Of a DNA stretch of 64,000 nt, positions 35,532 through 46,977 are shown piece after piece. Both the position numbers and the translations under genes were made by a program. The stretch comes from Apoderus coryli (taxonomy: Eukaryota > Arthropoda > Insecta > Coleoptera > Attelabidae), in NCBI GenBank assembly GCA_911728435.2, contig OU452216.1:4848342-4912341 (forward strand). Direction: 5' to 3'. Numbering within the stretch: position 1 is the stretch's first letter; every line of letters begins with the position of its first letter. Below the pieces are notes generated by a model, which saw only the letters and a list, made by a program, of their open reading frames with translations, had not been told where the DNA came from and searched no databases.

Positions 35532-37990
35532 TGCAAGAGGAAGGTTCAAAAATACGAAAATATAGTGATTATTTTTGTTATATTTCCGTTTTCTTTTTGT
35601 AGATCATGATAGATTTTTTTTAAATTTAATTAATTTGGAAATCTTATTATTTAATTCACATTAACAGAAATCAAATATGAATTGACTTAATTTAATTTTA
35701 ATATTTTATTAATACAATAAATACTTATAATAAACATATTTTCTACAAAAATGGCGAGGTTTTAATAGTACTTACAAAAAAATAAAAATAAAACCCAGAC
35801 ACATTTTTCTATGGTGTTATTTAATAATACAAAAATAAAAAAAATCTTAGCTTAATTTCTTCTTGAGATTTATAAAAATCACTCCCCAGTCGTATCTCGG
35901 AAACTCCTTATAACAAATATTGGAAATATAGGAACGGTTTAGATGTTTTTATGTCGAGTCCATAGGCGTATCTTTGATTTTTTTTGGTCTCAGTTTTAAA
36001 ATATGAACCAAACTTATTTTATTTTTTTAATGGAACCACTCTGATTTTTTTAGCCATTTAAATTCCATTTTTTTTCTTCAGCAGCTTCTTTGTATATTGT
36101 GTATGTATATATGCCAAAAAATGAAAGGGGGTTAGGGTTAGCTTGAACATATCTCTACTTAAATGATTTCCAGGGTTCTTACTTATATAAAAATCAAAAA
36201 AATAATGATTTATTTGATTTTTTTAAATTTATATTATTAAAATGTGATGCTTTGTTCAAAATGATGATTTTCTATTCATCAGCACTTACTAAATTTATTA
36301 TTTGTGGCGTTATGATTACTATAATTTGTCTAAACAAAACTAGAAATAGAAAAGGCGCCCAAATTTATTTTTATATAACTATTCAAAGAAAATTAAAAAT
36401 AATTTGTTTTTCTGTTGTTTTGCATTGTTGTTTTTTAACTGTTTTGTCTATTTCGTAGGTTTAATAGGTAGATATTATAAAATATAAATAACATTATAAA
36501 AATAATACAGCTTGTGTGAAACTTATGGTTTGATTTTAAATATGATTTTTATTAAAAAAATCAGTTGATTTAAATCGTGATTTTAATCAATTTCGTCGTC
36601 AAAATTGCCAAAAAATACTTTGCTTAACTTAACAAAATATAAAAGCAGTTAGAAATATTTGAAAATAATAATATTTGTAAAAGCTAGTAAAATTTTTACA
36701 AAATCAAAAATATTACGGTCTTTTTTAAAAAATCCTCGATTTCTTAGTTTTTTTTATATCATGAAATACTTACTTATTGAAGAATATTTTAAGTACCTAT
36801 TTGTATTTTTTCCAACAAGAAAACAGAAAAAGATAAAATACAAAATATCTTTTTGAATACGGTAAGGTACTTAAAAAGATAAGAAAAAAAGTAAAAAATC
36901 AAAATAGGCCTAGGATTTTGATTATGTGGTAACTTCATCCAAAAAATTAATATTTTCAAAATTTCCAAGTCATACTAGATTTTTCAAAACTAAAATTATA
37001 TTTGAAATTAGTTTCAAACCACGCAGGGCTGGACCCCAGAAAATGTGGTGACTTAAACAAGAAATCCTAAAAACTGTATTTTCTATTTAAATCAAATATT
37101 GCGTTAATTCTTTATATATACTTAAGGTCACGATATTGCAACCATCGCCGCTGAGGCAAATAACCCGGAATATACTTACATTTGTGTGAAATACCTACCT
37201 ACCTAACCATTTTGTTATTTTCGTTAGCAATTATGGTGAGTTCATTAAACCATCTTGTAAATAATTATTTCTTGAAATACCCACTGATAAAGTAAGAAAT
37301 AAAAGTAACAAGAATCGTGGGAGAGACCTTTGCACTTACAAAGAGACATGGAAAAAGCGAAACAAAGAAAGTGACTTTGTAGAGGTACCCAGACGTACCG
37401 TATAAAATTTCTGGAATTCCTAAGAACCGGCTTGAGGCTGCGTTGCATTTATGCAGAGAGGTGCATGGCTTGTATATACGAACTTGTAGGTATTTTATAT
37501 ACCTAACTAGGTACCTACATAAGGATTGCTGTTGCATGGCTATATATAATATACACAGGCACGTATTAAATTACAATTCATTTTGTCAATAACGATATTT
37601 CGAGTCAGGACATAATCAATTTACAGGGTGATACGCCGTCTCTGCTTTCTATTAAACAATAATTAGAATTTCTGTTTAATTTAGAAACTTTTTGGTCTTT
37701 TGTATATTTTTCGAGAACTGTACTGATTTGGATAAATAAGATGAATTTTTTAAGTTTTGACCCTCTTTTTATACCGTTCACCTACGCCCTATGAGTATGA
37801 ATTTTATCTAGGATATTATTATAGTCAAATTCTATACTATACAGGAATTTCATGTAATTTTTCTTCAATTTTGAATTTATCTACTTACATATATTTACAT
37901 TTTGGTCCCTTTTACAAATCAAGTTCGCACCCCCTGTATACATAAATTATATACCATGTTGGTCCGTTGTCTCGACAATACAAAAATCAG
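35532..37990. other. intergenic, no supported gene
   Basis: Very AT-rich with short frames lacking domains (36252-36458, 36659-36856, 37245-37537, 37757-37945). ATACCTACCTACCTAACC at about 37191-37208 and ACTAGGTACCTACATAAG at about 37505-37522 resemble the words at 33.7-33.9 kb. Confidence 0.4.
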
Positions 37991-37999
37991 AAAATTTAC

Positions 38000-39454
38000 T
38001 ACAACTTTCGTATTTTTAATGTTTCTTTCTAAATTTTCATTCATCTCGTTTATTTTGTAAATTCTGTTTTTACCGTAAGATTAGTCCATGGTAATCAAAA
38101 TTGACAAAAAGTGGAAAAAATTGTGAAAATGTAGCTGTGTTTCTTATTTTGGAAATTTTGCAAAACTTTAAATTGCTGTCTCTTAGAACCCATTTGACGT
38201 AAAAGGACCAAATTAACCTCGTTTTGTTTGCTTTAAAGTTATATATAACGACTTTTGCCGTAAGATCAGTCCTTGGTGGTCAAAATTCACAAAAAGTGGA
38301 GAAATTGTGAAAATTTAGCGGTTTTTGTTATTTTGGAAATTTTGCAAAACTTTAAATTGCGGTATCATGGAAACCTTTGTACGTACAAACACCAAATTAA
38401 CCTCGTTTTTTTGTAAATTTTGTTTGCTTTAAAATTATATATAACGACTTTTGCCGTAAGATTAGTCCTTGGTGGTCAAAATTTACAAAAAGTGGAAAAA
38501 TGTGAAAATTTAGCGGTTTTTCTTATTTTGGAAATTTTGCAAAACTTTAAATTGCTGTATCTTAGAAACCTTTGCACGTACAAAGACCAAATGAACCTCG
38601 TTTTTTTGTAAATTTTGTTTGCTTTAAAATTACATATAGCAACTTTTGCCGTATGATTAGTCCTTGGTGGTCAAAATTGACAAAAAGTGGAAACATTGTG
38701 AAAATTTAGCGGTTTTTGTTATTTTGGATATTTTCCAAATTAAATTGCTGTATCTTAGAAACCTTTGCACGTACAAAGACCAAATTAACCTCGTTTTTTT
38801 GTAAATTTGGTTTGCTTTAAAATTTTATATAACAACTTTTGCCGTAAGATTAGTCCTTGGTGGTCAAAATTGACAAAAAGTGGAAACATTGTGAAAATTT
38901 AGCAGTTTTTCTTATTTTGAAAATTTTGCAAAACTTTAAATTGCTGTATCTTACAAACCTTTGCACGTACAAAGACCAAATTAACCTCATTTTTTTGTAA
39001 ATTTGGTTTGCTTTAAAATTATATATGACGACTTTTGCCGTAAGATTAGTCCTTGGTGGTCAAAATTGACAAAAAGTGGCAAAATTGTCAAAAATTTAGC
39101 GGTTTTTCTTATTTTGAAAATTTTGCAAAACTTTAGATTGATGTATCTTAGAAACCTTTGCACGTACACAGACCAAATTAACCTCGTTGTTTTGTAAATT
39201 TTGTTTGCTTTAAAATTGCATATAACGACTTTTGCCGTAAGATTAGTCCTTGGTGGTCAAAATTCACAAAAAATGGAAAAATTTAGCTGTTTTTCTTATT
39301 TTGGAAATTTTGCAAAACTTTAAATTGCTGTATCTTAGGAACCATTGCCCGTACAAAGACCAAATTAACCTCGTTTTTGTTTTTGTAAATTTTATTTGCT
39401 TTAAAATTGCATATAACGACTTTTGCCGTAAGATTAATGTTTCTTTCTAAATTT
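38000..39454 (+). repeat. satellite array A, ~195-bp unit
   Basis: About seven units. The CCTCG landmark before the T run falls at 38218, 38401, 38596, 38789, 38985, 39182 and 39369 (183-197 bp). Unit words: GACTTTTGCCGTAAGATTAG, TCCTTGGTGGTCAAAATTGA, TTGCAAAACTTTAAATTGC. A perfect 21-bp direct repeat, TTAATGTTTCTTTCTAAATT plus T, lies at 38016-38036 and 39434-39454, at the edges of the array. Open frames inside are repeat translations, not genes. Confidence 0.93.
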
Positions 39455-39935
39455 AAAAATGAAAAAGTTAAAGAGGTGGTAAATTTCAGCTAAACACCCT
39501 GTACAGCTCAATATAAGCTGCATTCTACTGCAATAAATAAATAATTTTTGGTTGAAACGGAGATCTCCGAAAAAAAAATTATTTTATCGATTTATTTTAA
39601 TTTGTTCAGGACCGTACTAATTTTTTTCATGAAACTAGTCATTATACGATTACCCAAATCTACGTCACTGTTTATACTAGACTTTTCACCTTTATGGCGT
39701 CGCAAAATATGGCTTAAATGTCCTTTAAGTTGCAACCCACTCTTAAATGAGTTTTTCTCGACTTTATACAGACGTAATTAACAGAATGTTGTGAGGATAG
39801 TTTAAGGGCAGAGTCTACATTCAAAAATATGAGAAAAAAAAAGGTTATATATTCATGGGTCCGGAAATGCTCTGTTTTCATGATACTTGGTGTCTAAACT
39901 TTTCGATCTTTAATAATTTATTGTACATCTACACG
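39455..39935. other. spacer between satellite and foldback element
   Basis: No supported gene; ACACCCTGT at 39494-39502. Confidence 0.4.
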
Positions 39936-39944
39936 CAAATGTGT

Positions 39945-40385
39945 CGATAAAGGTCATTGGAATCTTGGAAACGGTAGGAGTTACAATGTCAGTTAAATTA
40001 GAGAAAAGTTGTACGATTTAAACACCTTTTAAATGGTGTTTTCAAAAGTAAACTAACTTTAGCCGTTGTCGAGAATTTTTGAAAAAATGGTTTAACAATA
40101 TTAAAAAAACAAAGTTGATGATGGTTTTTCAAAAACGAAACGTTGTAGTGAAAATTTATAAACGCTATCTTTTTCTTCTCAAAAAGTAACACTGAGAAAG
40201 TGCTTTTCATATTTTTATATCTGTACAAATAATATCAGAAATCAATAAAAACTAAAATCGTTTTTTAAAAAATTTTCGAAAACAGCTAAAGTCACTCTGC
40301 TTTTAAAAACACCATTTAAAAGGGTGATTAAATTGTACAACTTTTCTCTAATTTAACCGACATTATAACTCCTACCGTTTTTGTG
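39945..40385. repeat. foldback element, small member of the 62.0-63.7 kb family
   Basis: The left arm (from ACGGTAGGAGTTACAATGTC at 39970) is repeated in reverse complement up to 40380 (GACATTATAACTCCTACCGT-like). The word TTTTTCAAAAACGAAACGTT and arm sequences such as CACCATTTAAAAG are shared with the 1.7-kb foldback at 62 kb. The TTGATGA, TG, GTTTTT, C, AAAAAC, GAAAC hairpin is at 40115-40141. Confidence 0.88.
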
Positions 40386-41099
40386 TTACTTTTTCGAATA
40401 ACCAGTGGTGTACAGCTTTTTGCTTTGCATTCTCATATAAACTTGTTTTCATAATTTTTGACAGACAATTTGCCCTTAAATTATCCTCAAAACATTCGGT
40501 AAAAACCAACTAAGAATGTCAGTTTTTCGTTCGGCGTAGGTATACATTGAAAAACAGGATATAAAAATGAAAATTATTGTACCCTTCGGACAGTTTTACT
40601 GTACGTTATTGATGATTAGGGGACAACCTCCCTAGATAAACCTAGACACCACCCTAGTATAGAACACAGTAATTTATGAATACTTAATGTTATAAAAAAA
40701 TTTCTGCGCAGATGTACGTATAAAAAAATAATTCAATATGCATTCATGTACAATGTAACGTATAAAAAAAGGACAGTTCTGCTTCGTCGGATTTCGAATA
40801 AAAATAAAATAAATAAAACCATTAATATCCAACGTAAACTGGTTCAACAAAAAAATATTTCTATACAAGACTCATGACCGAGCTCATGACTAGTTATTAT
40901 AAAACAAAACCATATGATTCTACAATAATTATTATTCGCTTAAGTAAGTGGTTTAAATTTTTAATATCTGCATAACTAATTTATATTATACCGACTTAAA
41001 AAACAGATAATTTAAATATTATACTTCGCTGAGAATATATGTATTTCGAAGATAACAAAATTTACAAAAAAAATGAAATTAGTTTGGTGTGTGTAGGGG
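40386..41099. other. intergenic, no supported gene
   Basis: The minus frame 40674-40868 has no recognised domain. Confidence 0.4.
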
Positions 41100-42276
41100 A
41101 AATAGTTTCTAAGATACAGCAATTTAAAGTTTTGCAAAATTTCCGAAAAAAGGAAATTTTACAGTTCTTTTCGGTGGTTGTCAATATTAACTACTAAGGA
41201 CTCATTTAATGGTAAAAGTTATTATTAAGAAGGGCTAAATTTCCAACAAAAGTACACTAATTTGGTTTATTGTAAAATTTTCTTATTTTGGAAATTTTGC
41301 AAAACTTTACAATTGCTGTATCTTTCAGCTACAAAAACCAAATTCATCTCGTTTTTTTGTAAATTCTGTGTACTTTAAAATTATACATAATGACTTTTGC
41401 CGTGAGATTCGTCCTTGGTGGTGAAAATTGACAAAAAGTGGAAAAATTGTGAAAATTTAGTTGTTTTTCTTATTATGGAAATTTTGCAAAACTTTAAATT
41501 GCTGTATCTTAGAAACCATTTTACGTACAAACACCAAATTAACCTCGTTTTTTTGTAAATTCTGGTTACTTTAAAATTATATATAACGACTTTTGCCGTA
41601 AAATTAATCCTTGGTGGTCAAAATTGACAAAAAGTGGAAAAATTGTGAAAATTTAGCGGTTTTTCTTATTTTGGAAATTTTACAAAACTTTAAATTGCTG
41701 TATCTTAGAAACCTTTGCACGTACAAAGACCAAATTAACCTCATTTTTTTGTAAATTTTGTTTGCTTTAAAATTATATACAACGACTTTTGCAGTAAGAT
41801 TAGTCCTTGGTGGTCAAAATTGACAAAAAGTGGAAAAATTGTGTGTTATTTTTTATTTTGGAAATTTTGCGAAACTTTAAATTGCTGTATCTTAGAAACC
41901 ATTTCCCGTAAAAAGACCAAATTAACCTCGTTTTTTTGTAAATTTTGTTTACTTTAAAATTGTATATAACGACTTTTGCAGTAAGATTAGTCCTTGGTGG
42001 TCAAAATTGACAAAAAGTGGAAAAATTGAGCGTTTTTTTTATTTTGGAAATTTTGCGAAACTTTAAATTGCTATCTGCTATCTTAGTAACCATTTCCCGT
42101 AAAAAGACCAAATTAACCTCGTTTTTTTGTAAATTTTGTTTACTTTAAAATTGTATATAACGACTTTTGCCTTAAAATTAGTCCTTGGCGGTCAAAATTG
42201 ACAAAAAGTGGAAAAATTGTGAAAATTTAGCGGTTTTCCTTATTTTGGATATTTTGCAAAACTTTAAATTGCTGTA
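41100..42276. repeat. satellite array B, same ~195-bp unit, with an inverted unit
   Basis: Units from about 41260 to 42276 are in plus orientation like array A. One decayed unit at about 41100-41225 is inverted (TAAGATACAGCAATTTAAAG, then TTTTGCAAAATTTCC). The array is broken inside a unit at 42276 by the Tigger-derived insert. Confidence 0.92.
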
Positions 42277-43131
42277 GGGTAGGGAACTTAAAGACACAAA
42301 CAAAATTATACTTATTTAGTTAATTAATATTATAAGGCGTAAAATCAAAATCAAAAACAAGTTTTTTAATTGCCCTTTCAGTTCTACCCTGATACACGGG
42401 TGATGGTAATTTGCATATGATGTCTTCCATCTCTATGTTATCTTCATCTCTTAGCTCAGGGGAAAAAAATTTAAAATTAGCATGCTTCAGAAAGTTCATT
42501 TGACAATTCATCGTCTCTATTTGATCAATCTGTCCAACGAAATGCTTAATACTTTTTTTTAGACGATACTGAACCAAAACAAAATCAGCAATGGTTATAT
42601 CTTCACTTGGATTTTTATTAACAATTTCGCTCTCTAAACTAGGGTCAGCGTCGCTGGAATCGTCATAAGTAATAGATTTCTCTTCGCTCTTACTCGAGGA
42701 ATTGAACACTTTTCTTTTAACTTTTCTCTTTTGAACAATAATTGATTTATCTCTAATTCTCTTAATTTTTTCCTGCTTTTCATCTTTTTCTTTTTTCCTT
42801 TCTTCAATATTAGGAGTCTCAGTCATCACAGTAGATGTTAGTTTTCTGTCTTGAGCTTTTAAATGCGGCCGCACTACTTCAGAGGATACAAATGAACTAT
42901 TGACACTTTCAGGAACATCAGTATCCAGGTTTCCATTGTTTCTTAAATTTTTACTACAAGGCTGATCATAATTAATGTCAGAACGTCCGATACCGTTCTT
43001 TTCCGTAGCATTTTCAGGATTTGATATCTGTCTATCAGATACGTATGTACATAAAAATTCTGAATCGTCAAAAATATTTCTGTTAAATGGTGCTATTCCG
43101 GTTCTCTCAAAACCTTAATAATATTCGAAGG
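42277..43131 (-). mobile_element. Tigger-type remnant inserted in the satellite
   Basis: The satellite breaks at TTGCTGTA (42276) and resumes at GGAAAAATTG (about 43132). The insert consists of a transposase C-terminus with short flanks. No terminal inverted repeat was recognised at the edges, so it may be a capture or deletion product and not a clean insertion. Confidence 0.6.
42320..43117 (-). pseudogene. pogo/Tigger-type transposase C-terminal region, open frame
   Basis: About 265 codons are open from 43117 to the stop at 42320, longer than the 184 codons counted from the first ATG (42874). The upstream start GFERTGIAPFNRNIFDDSEF (then LCTYVSDRQ) matches the segment after the DDE domain in many insect Tigger/pogo-like transposases (GF..TGIWPFNR.IF..EDF). 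A basic, charged region follows (KKEKDEKQEKIKRIRDKS, VQKRKVKRK), then an acidic stretch and a conserved-looking tail with FVGQID, ICKLPSPVYQGRT and KLVFDFDF. A stop codon sits just before the first residue, at the junction with satellite, so no complete gene exists. Catalytic residues are absent. Function of the tail is unknown to me. Confidence 0.65.
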
Positions 43132-44455
43132 AAAAATTGTTTATTTTTTATTTTGGAAATTTTGCAAAACTTTAAATTGCTGTATCTTGGAAAGCGTTTC
43201 CCGTACAAAGACCAAATTAACCTCGTTTTTTTGTAAATTTTGTTTGCTTTAAAATTGTATGTAACGACTTTTGCCGTAAGATTAGTCCTTGGTGGTCAAA
43301 ATTGACAAAAAGTGGAAAAATGGTGAAAATTTAGCAGTTTTTCTTATTTTGGAAATTTTGCAAAACTTTAAATTGCTGTATCTTAAAAACCATTTCCCGT
43401 ACAAAGACCAAATTAACCTCGTTTTTTTTTAAATTGTGTTTGCTTTAAAATTATGTCTAACGACTTTTGCCGTAAGATTAGTCCTTGGTGGTAAAAATTG
43501 ACAAAAAGTGGAAAAATTGTGAAAATTTAGCGGTTTTTCTTATTTTGAAAATTTTGCAAAACTTTAAATTGCTGTATCTTAGAAACCTTTGCACATACAA
43601 AGACCAAATTAACCTCGTTTTTTTGTAAATTTTGTTTATTTTAAAATTATATATAACGACTTTTGCCGTAAGATTGTTCATGGGGGTCAAATTGACAAAA
43701 AGTGGAAAAATTGGTGTATCTTAGAAACCATTTCACGTAAAAAGACCAAATTAACCTCGTTTTTTTGTAAATTTTGTTTACTGTAAAATTGTATATAACG
43801 ACTTTTGCCGTAAGATTAGTCCTTTGGTGGTCAAAATTGACAAAAAGTGGACAAATTGTGATAATTTAGCGGTTTTTCTTATTTTGGAAATTTCGCAAAA
43901 CTTTAAATTGCTGTATCTTAGAAACCTTTGCACGTTCAAAGGCCAAATTAACCTCATTATTTTGTAAATTTTGTTTGCTTTAAAATTATATATAACGACT
44001 TTTGTCGTAAGATTAGTCCTTGGTGGTCAAAATTGACAAAAAATGAAAAAATTGTGAAAATTTAGCTGTTTTTCTTATTTTTGAAATTTTGCAAAACTTT
44101 AAATTGTTGTATCTTAGAAACCTTTGCACGTACAAAGGCCAAATTAACCTCATTATTTTGTAAATTTTGTTTACTTTAAAATTGTATATAACGACTTTTG
44201 CCGTAAAATTAGTCCTTGGTGGTCAAAATTGACAAAAAGTGGAAACATTGTGAAAATTTAGCGGTTTTTCTTATTTTGGAAATTTTGCAAAACTTTAAAT
44301 TGCTGTATCTTAGAAACCTTTGCACGTACAAAGACCAAATTAACCTCGTTTTTTTGTAAATTTTGTTTGCTTTAAAATTATATATAACGACTTTTGCCGT
44401 AAGATTAGTCCTTGGTGGTCAAAATTGACAAAATGTGAAAATTTAGAGGTTTTAG
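43132..44455 (+). repeat. satellite array C, same ~195-bp unit
   Basis: About seven plus-orientation units with occasional truncated ones (near 43700). The array ends within a unit at about 44453, where the sequence changes to AGTAGAATCTAACAAAGATC. Confidence 0.92.
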
Positions 44456-45480
44456 TAGAATCTAACAAAGATCCGGAGAGCTTTCGAAGTCGAAAACTCG
44501 GATTTGTTATTACCACTTTATCAGATACTTGCAACAGATCAAAACATTAGAACTACCTCATTTCATGCAAGGTAGAATGTACCAATCCAGTGGATTAAGA
44601 TTGAACTTTCATCTTTTCATCAAGCCTTAAATTGTAAAAATTAACTCCGTAATTTAATTAGGTATAGTTTTAGCGGTTTTGCAGCCCCTGACCACGTCTA
44701 TGTTATGTGTCAGTGCTACTATAATATGAAAAATCTTTGCAATATGTTAACTGAATTTAATTTATAAGTACTTACTACATAGTTGCTTTGTGATTCGCTT
44801 CGTTCTTAGCCTGTTCTTATTTTTAAACATTGAGATATTGCAAAACGAAAAAAATTTACATAAGTACCTACATATTCTGCCTGTATTTTATGCGTATATG
44901 CTGTCTCAAGGCCTTCAGTTTTTTGCTCATATTTCTCTCTAGAATGGTTTAATTATGGAAGCTCCATTTATTATTACATTACGTACGTTATTCCCTTGAC
45001 TCCTCCGGTCCGCGTTTTCTTCTTTTTTTATACATTTTTGTTTCGCTGTTACTGAATTAAGTGCTGCAAAATTATGTTATACGCTGGAAAAGTTATTGTT
45101 ATAATTTTTTTTTATGGAGTTTAATATAGTAGAACTGAGAAACATTATTTTCGCAAATTGAGAGTTGGAATGCAGTACACTAAACTACTTTTAAAAGTAT
45201 ATTATACAGCGGTTTTCGAAAAGTCTGCATATGCTAGGATATTTTTACATTCTTAAATCAAATTGGATGAAAAATCATGCAGGCTCGCGTGCTAGAATAT
45301 TTTCTGTTATCTGCCAAAATTGACTCTTTTTTATTTTTCAAAAATATGACCAAAAGGGCATGATTTAGGGGAATTTCGAAAAACTTACAAATAAAACAAA
45401 ATCTACTTTATCTAACATAGTAACGTCTTAGATAGTAAAATACTTACTTTCGAACACTAGTTTTGTAGAGCCTTTTGCTT
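44456..45480. other. intergenic, no supported gene
   Basis: No domain, tandem repeat or terminal motif recognised. Confidence 0.4.
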
Positions 45481-45482
45481 TA

Positions 45483-46426
45483 TTAAATTTCCCGATATTG
45501 GTACGTTTTGATGCGTACGTAAGTGTTTTCAAAATATGCCCCATGAAGATCTATACACTTCTGCATGCATTTGAACCAATTGTCGAAACACTTTTGCCAC
45601 TCTGATTGAGGTATCTCCAAAACAGCAACCGCTTCTTCAGGTGTCAAAAAACGTTGATCTCTCAGTTTGTTTTTTACGTACGTGAATAAAAAGAAGTCAT
45701 TCGGTGCCAAGTCAGGACTATACGGCGGATGACTCATCAAATCGATGTTTTGGGTGCTCAAAAATGCAGTTGTTTGAGCCGTGTGAGAGCACGTTGTTGA
45801 TTTTCCTGATTTCTTGGAAGACAACTGGCAAACAAATGGTTGTGGACCACTCAGAATTGACTGTTCTGCGTTGTTCTATTGGTACGGTTACGACATGTCC
45901 AGTTTTTCCGAAAGGCGACCATTTGCTTGCAAGTGCTTCGTGCGCGAACAACTTTTGTTGGATTTGGCACATCTTGAAACACCCGTACAGTCGACTGCTG
46001 TTTACTTTCTGGCTCATACGCGTAAATCCACGATTCATCACATGTCACGATGTCATTGACGTGTTTCGAAGCACCGCGATCGTATTTTATGAACATTTCT
46101 TTCGACCAATCGACACGAGCCTTTTTTCGAGCGATTGACAAATTGTGTGGGATCCAACGCGAACAAATTTTTTTGAAAGTCAAATGTTTATGAAATATTG
46201 AATGTATGCTGGTCCCACTAATGCCTAAGGTTATCTCAATCTCTTAGTAGGTCACATGACGATCTTGCAATATCAGTTCGCGCACAGCATCAATGGTTTT
46301 CGTTCGTATGTCAAAACGTTCTGAGTACGTATATCCTCAAAAATGTCAAACTTTACGATAGAGCTGTCAGTTGCCAGATAGCAACACCAGGGTTGCCAAA
46401 TCCCGAAATATAAAAGGCAACCCTCG
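45483..46426 (-). mobile_element. mariner copy, right terminus intact, left end lost
   Basis: The right end reads TCCCGAAATATAAAAGGCAA then CCCTCG, followed by TA (46427-46428). The transposase runs leftwards to about 45530. The expected left terminal repeat is absent and the last codons differ from the other copies, so the 3' end is truncated or recombined. The 200 bp beyond the right TA also occur at 27.44 kb. Confidence 0.85.
45530..46300 (-). pseudogene. mariner transposase, three frames
   Basis: Readable in order: ETIDAVRELILQDRHVTY, GISGTSIHSIF (second helix-turn-helix), RWIPHNLSIARKKARVDWSK, a first aspartate TCDESWIYAYEPESKQQST, KTGHVVTVPIEQRRTVNSEW and SHPPYSPDLAPNDFFLF with the third aspartate, then LEIPQSEWQKCFDNWFKCM. 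The N-terminal helix-turn-helix is deleted. The HHDN block with the second aspartate is also deleted (about 45785-45800). Frameshifts occur near 45850 and 46000. Confidence 0.88.
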
Positions 46427-46428
46427 TA

Positions 46429-46626
46429 TTTTTATATTTAGATTTAAAGGATATATCACCGTAAATAATTAGAATTATATTTTATTAAACAAAAGAGATG
46501 ATGTAAATGAATTTACGAGAATTAAGCGGACGCAAAAATGACGTAATTAAAATTTCTGTTATGCAAAAGTTTCATAGACATTCGTAATTATTATAGTCCC
46601 ATTTAAGATGTATTATGAACGTTTTC
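46429..46626. repeat. 200-bp segment duplicated at 27.44-27.64 kb
   Basis: Near-identical to 27437-27640, next to the same mariner terminus in the same orientation. At its far edge this copy joins a Tigger transposase start, whereas the other joins unrelated DNA. Confidence 0.9.
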
Positions 46627-46629
46627 AAT

Positions 46630-46745
46630 CACACCGAATTTTGCAGCAACATCCTTTTTTTTTTTGCAGCCTTTATCAACTTCCTCCAAAAACTTTAATT
46701 TTCTCAGCTAAACTTAAACACACACGCTTGCACATCTTACTTGAT
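46630..46745 (-). pseudogene. Tigger transposase N-terminal CENP-B-type helix-turn-helix
   Basis: The minus strand gives LSLAEKIKV, then, across small indels, EEVDKG and KKDVAAKFGV. LS..EK...L...D.G.KK..VA..FG is the pattern of the CENP-B/pogo N-terminal helix-turn-helix that binds element termini. An A run (T run on the plus strand at about 46648-46658) has slipped and broken the frame. Confidence 0.7.
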
Positions 46746-46977
46746 TTTTAAGCAAAAACCAACTGAACTTAAATAAAATGGGTTAGGCATTCGCCAGGTG
46801 TCTCACGGAAATCTGCCTGCTTTATTGCCTACCATTAGGCGTTATGAACGCGTTAAGAACATTTTAAAAAAATGCGATATAAAAATGTAAATGGGAAACC
46901 CGGAAAGGTCAATAAATGCATAAAAATGTATACATAAAAGACGGGTAAAACTGTTATTATATAGAGTGCTACTCATT

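Noticed and set aside
33700..37530. GTAGGTACCTA words as telomeric repeats
   Set aside because: They are scattered single words with variable spacing, not tandem TTAGG arrays.
38420..44534. several 60-70 codon frames such as those at 38420, 39003, 43478 and 44340
   Set aside because: They are translations of the ~195-bp satellite and repeat the same peptide.
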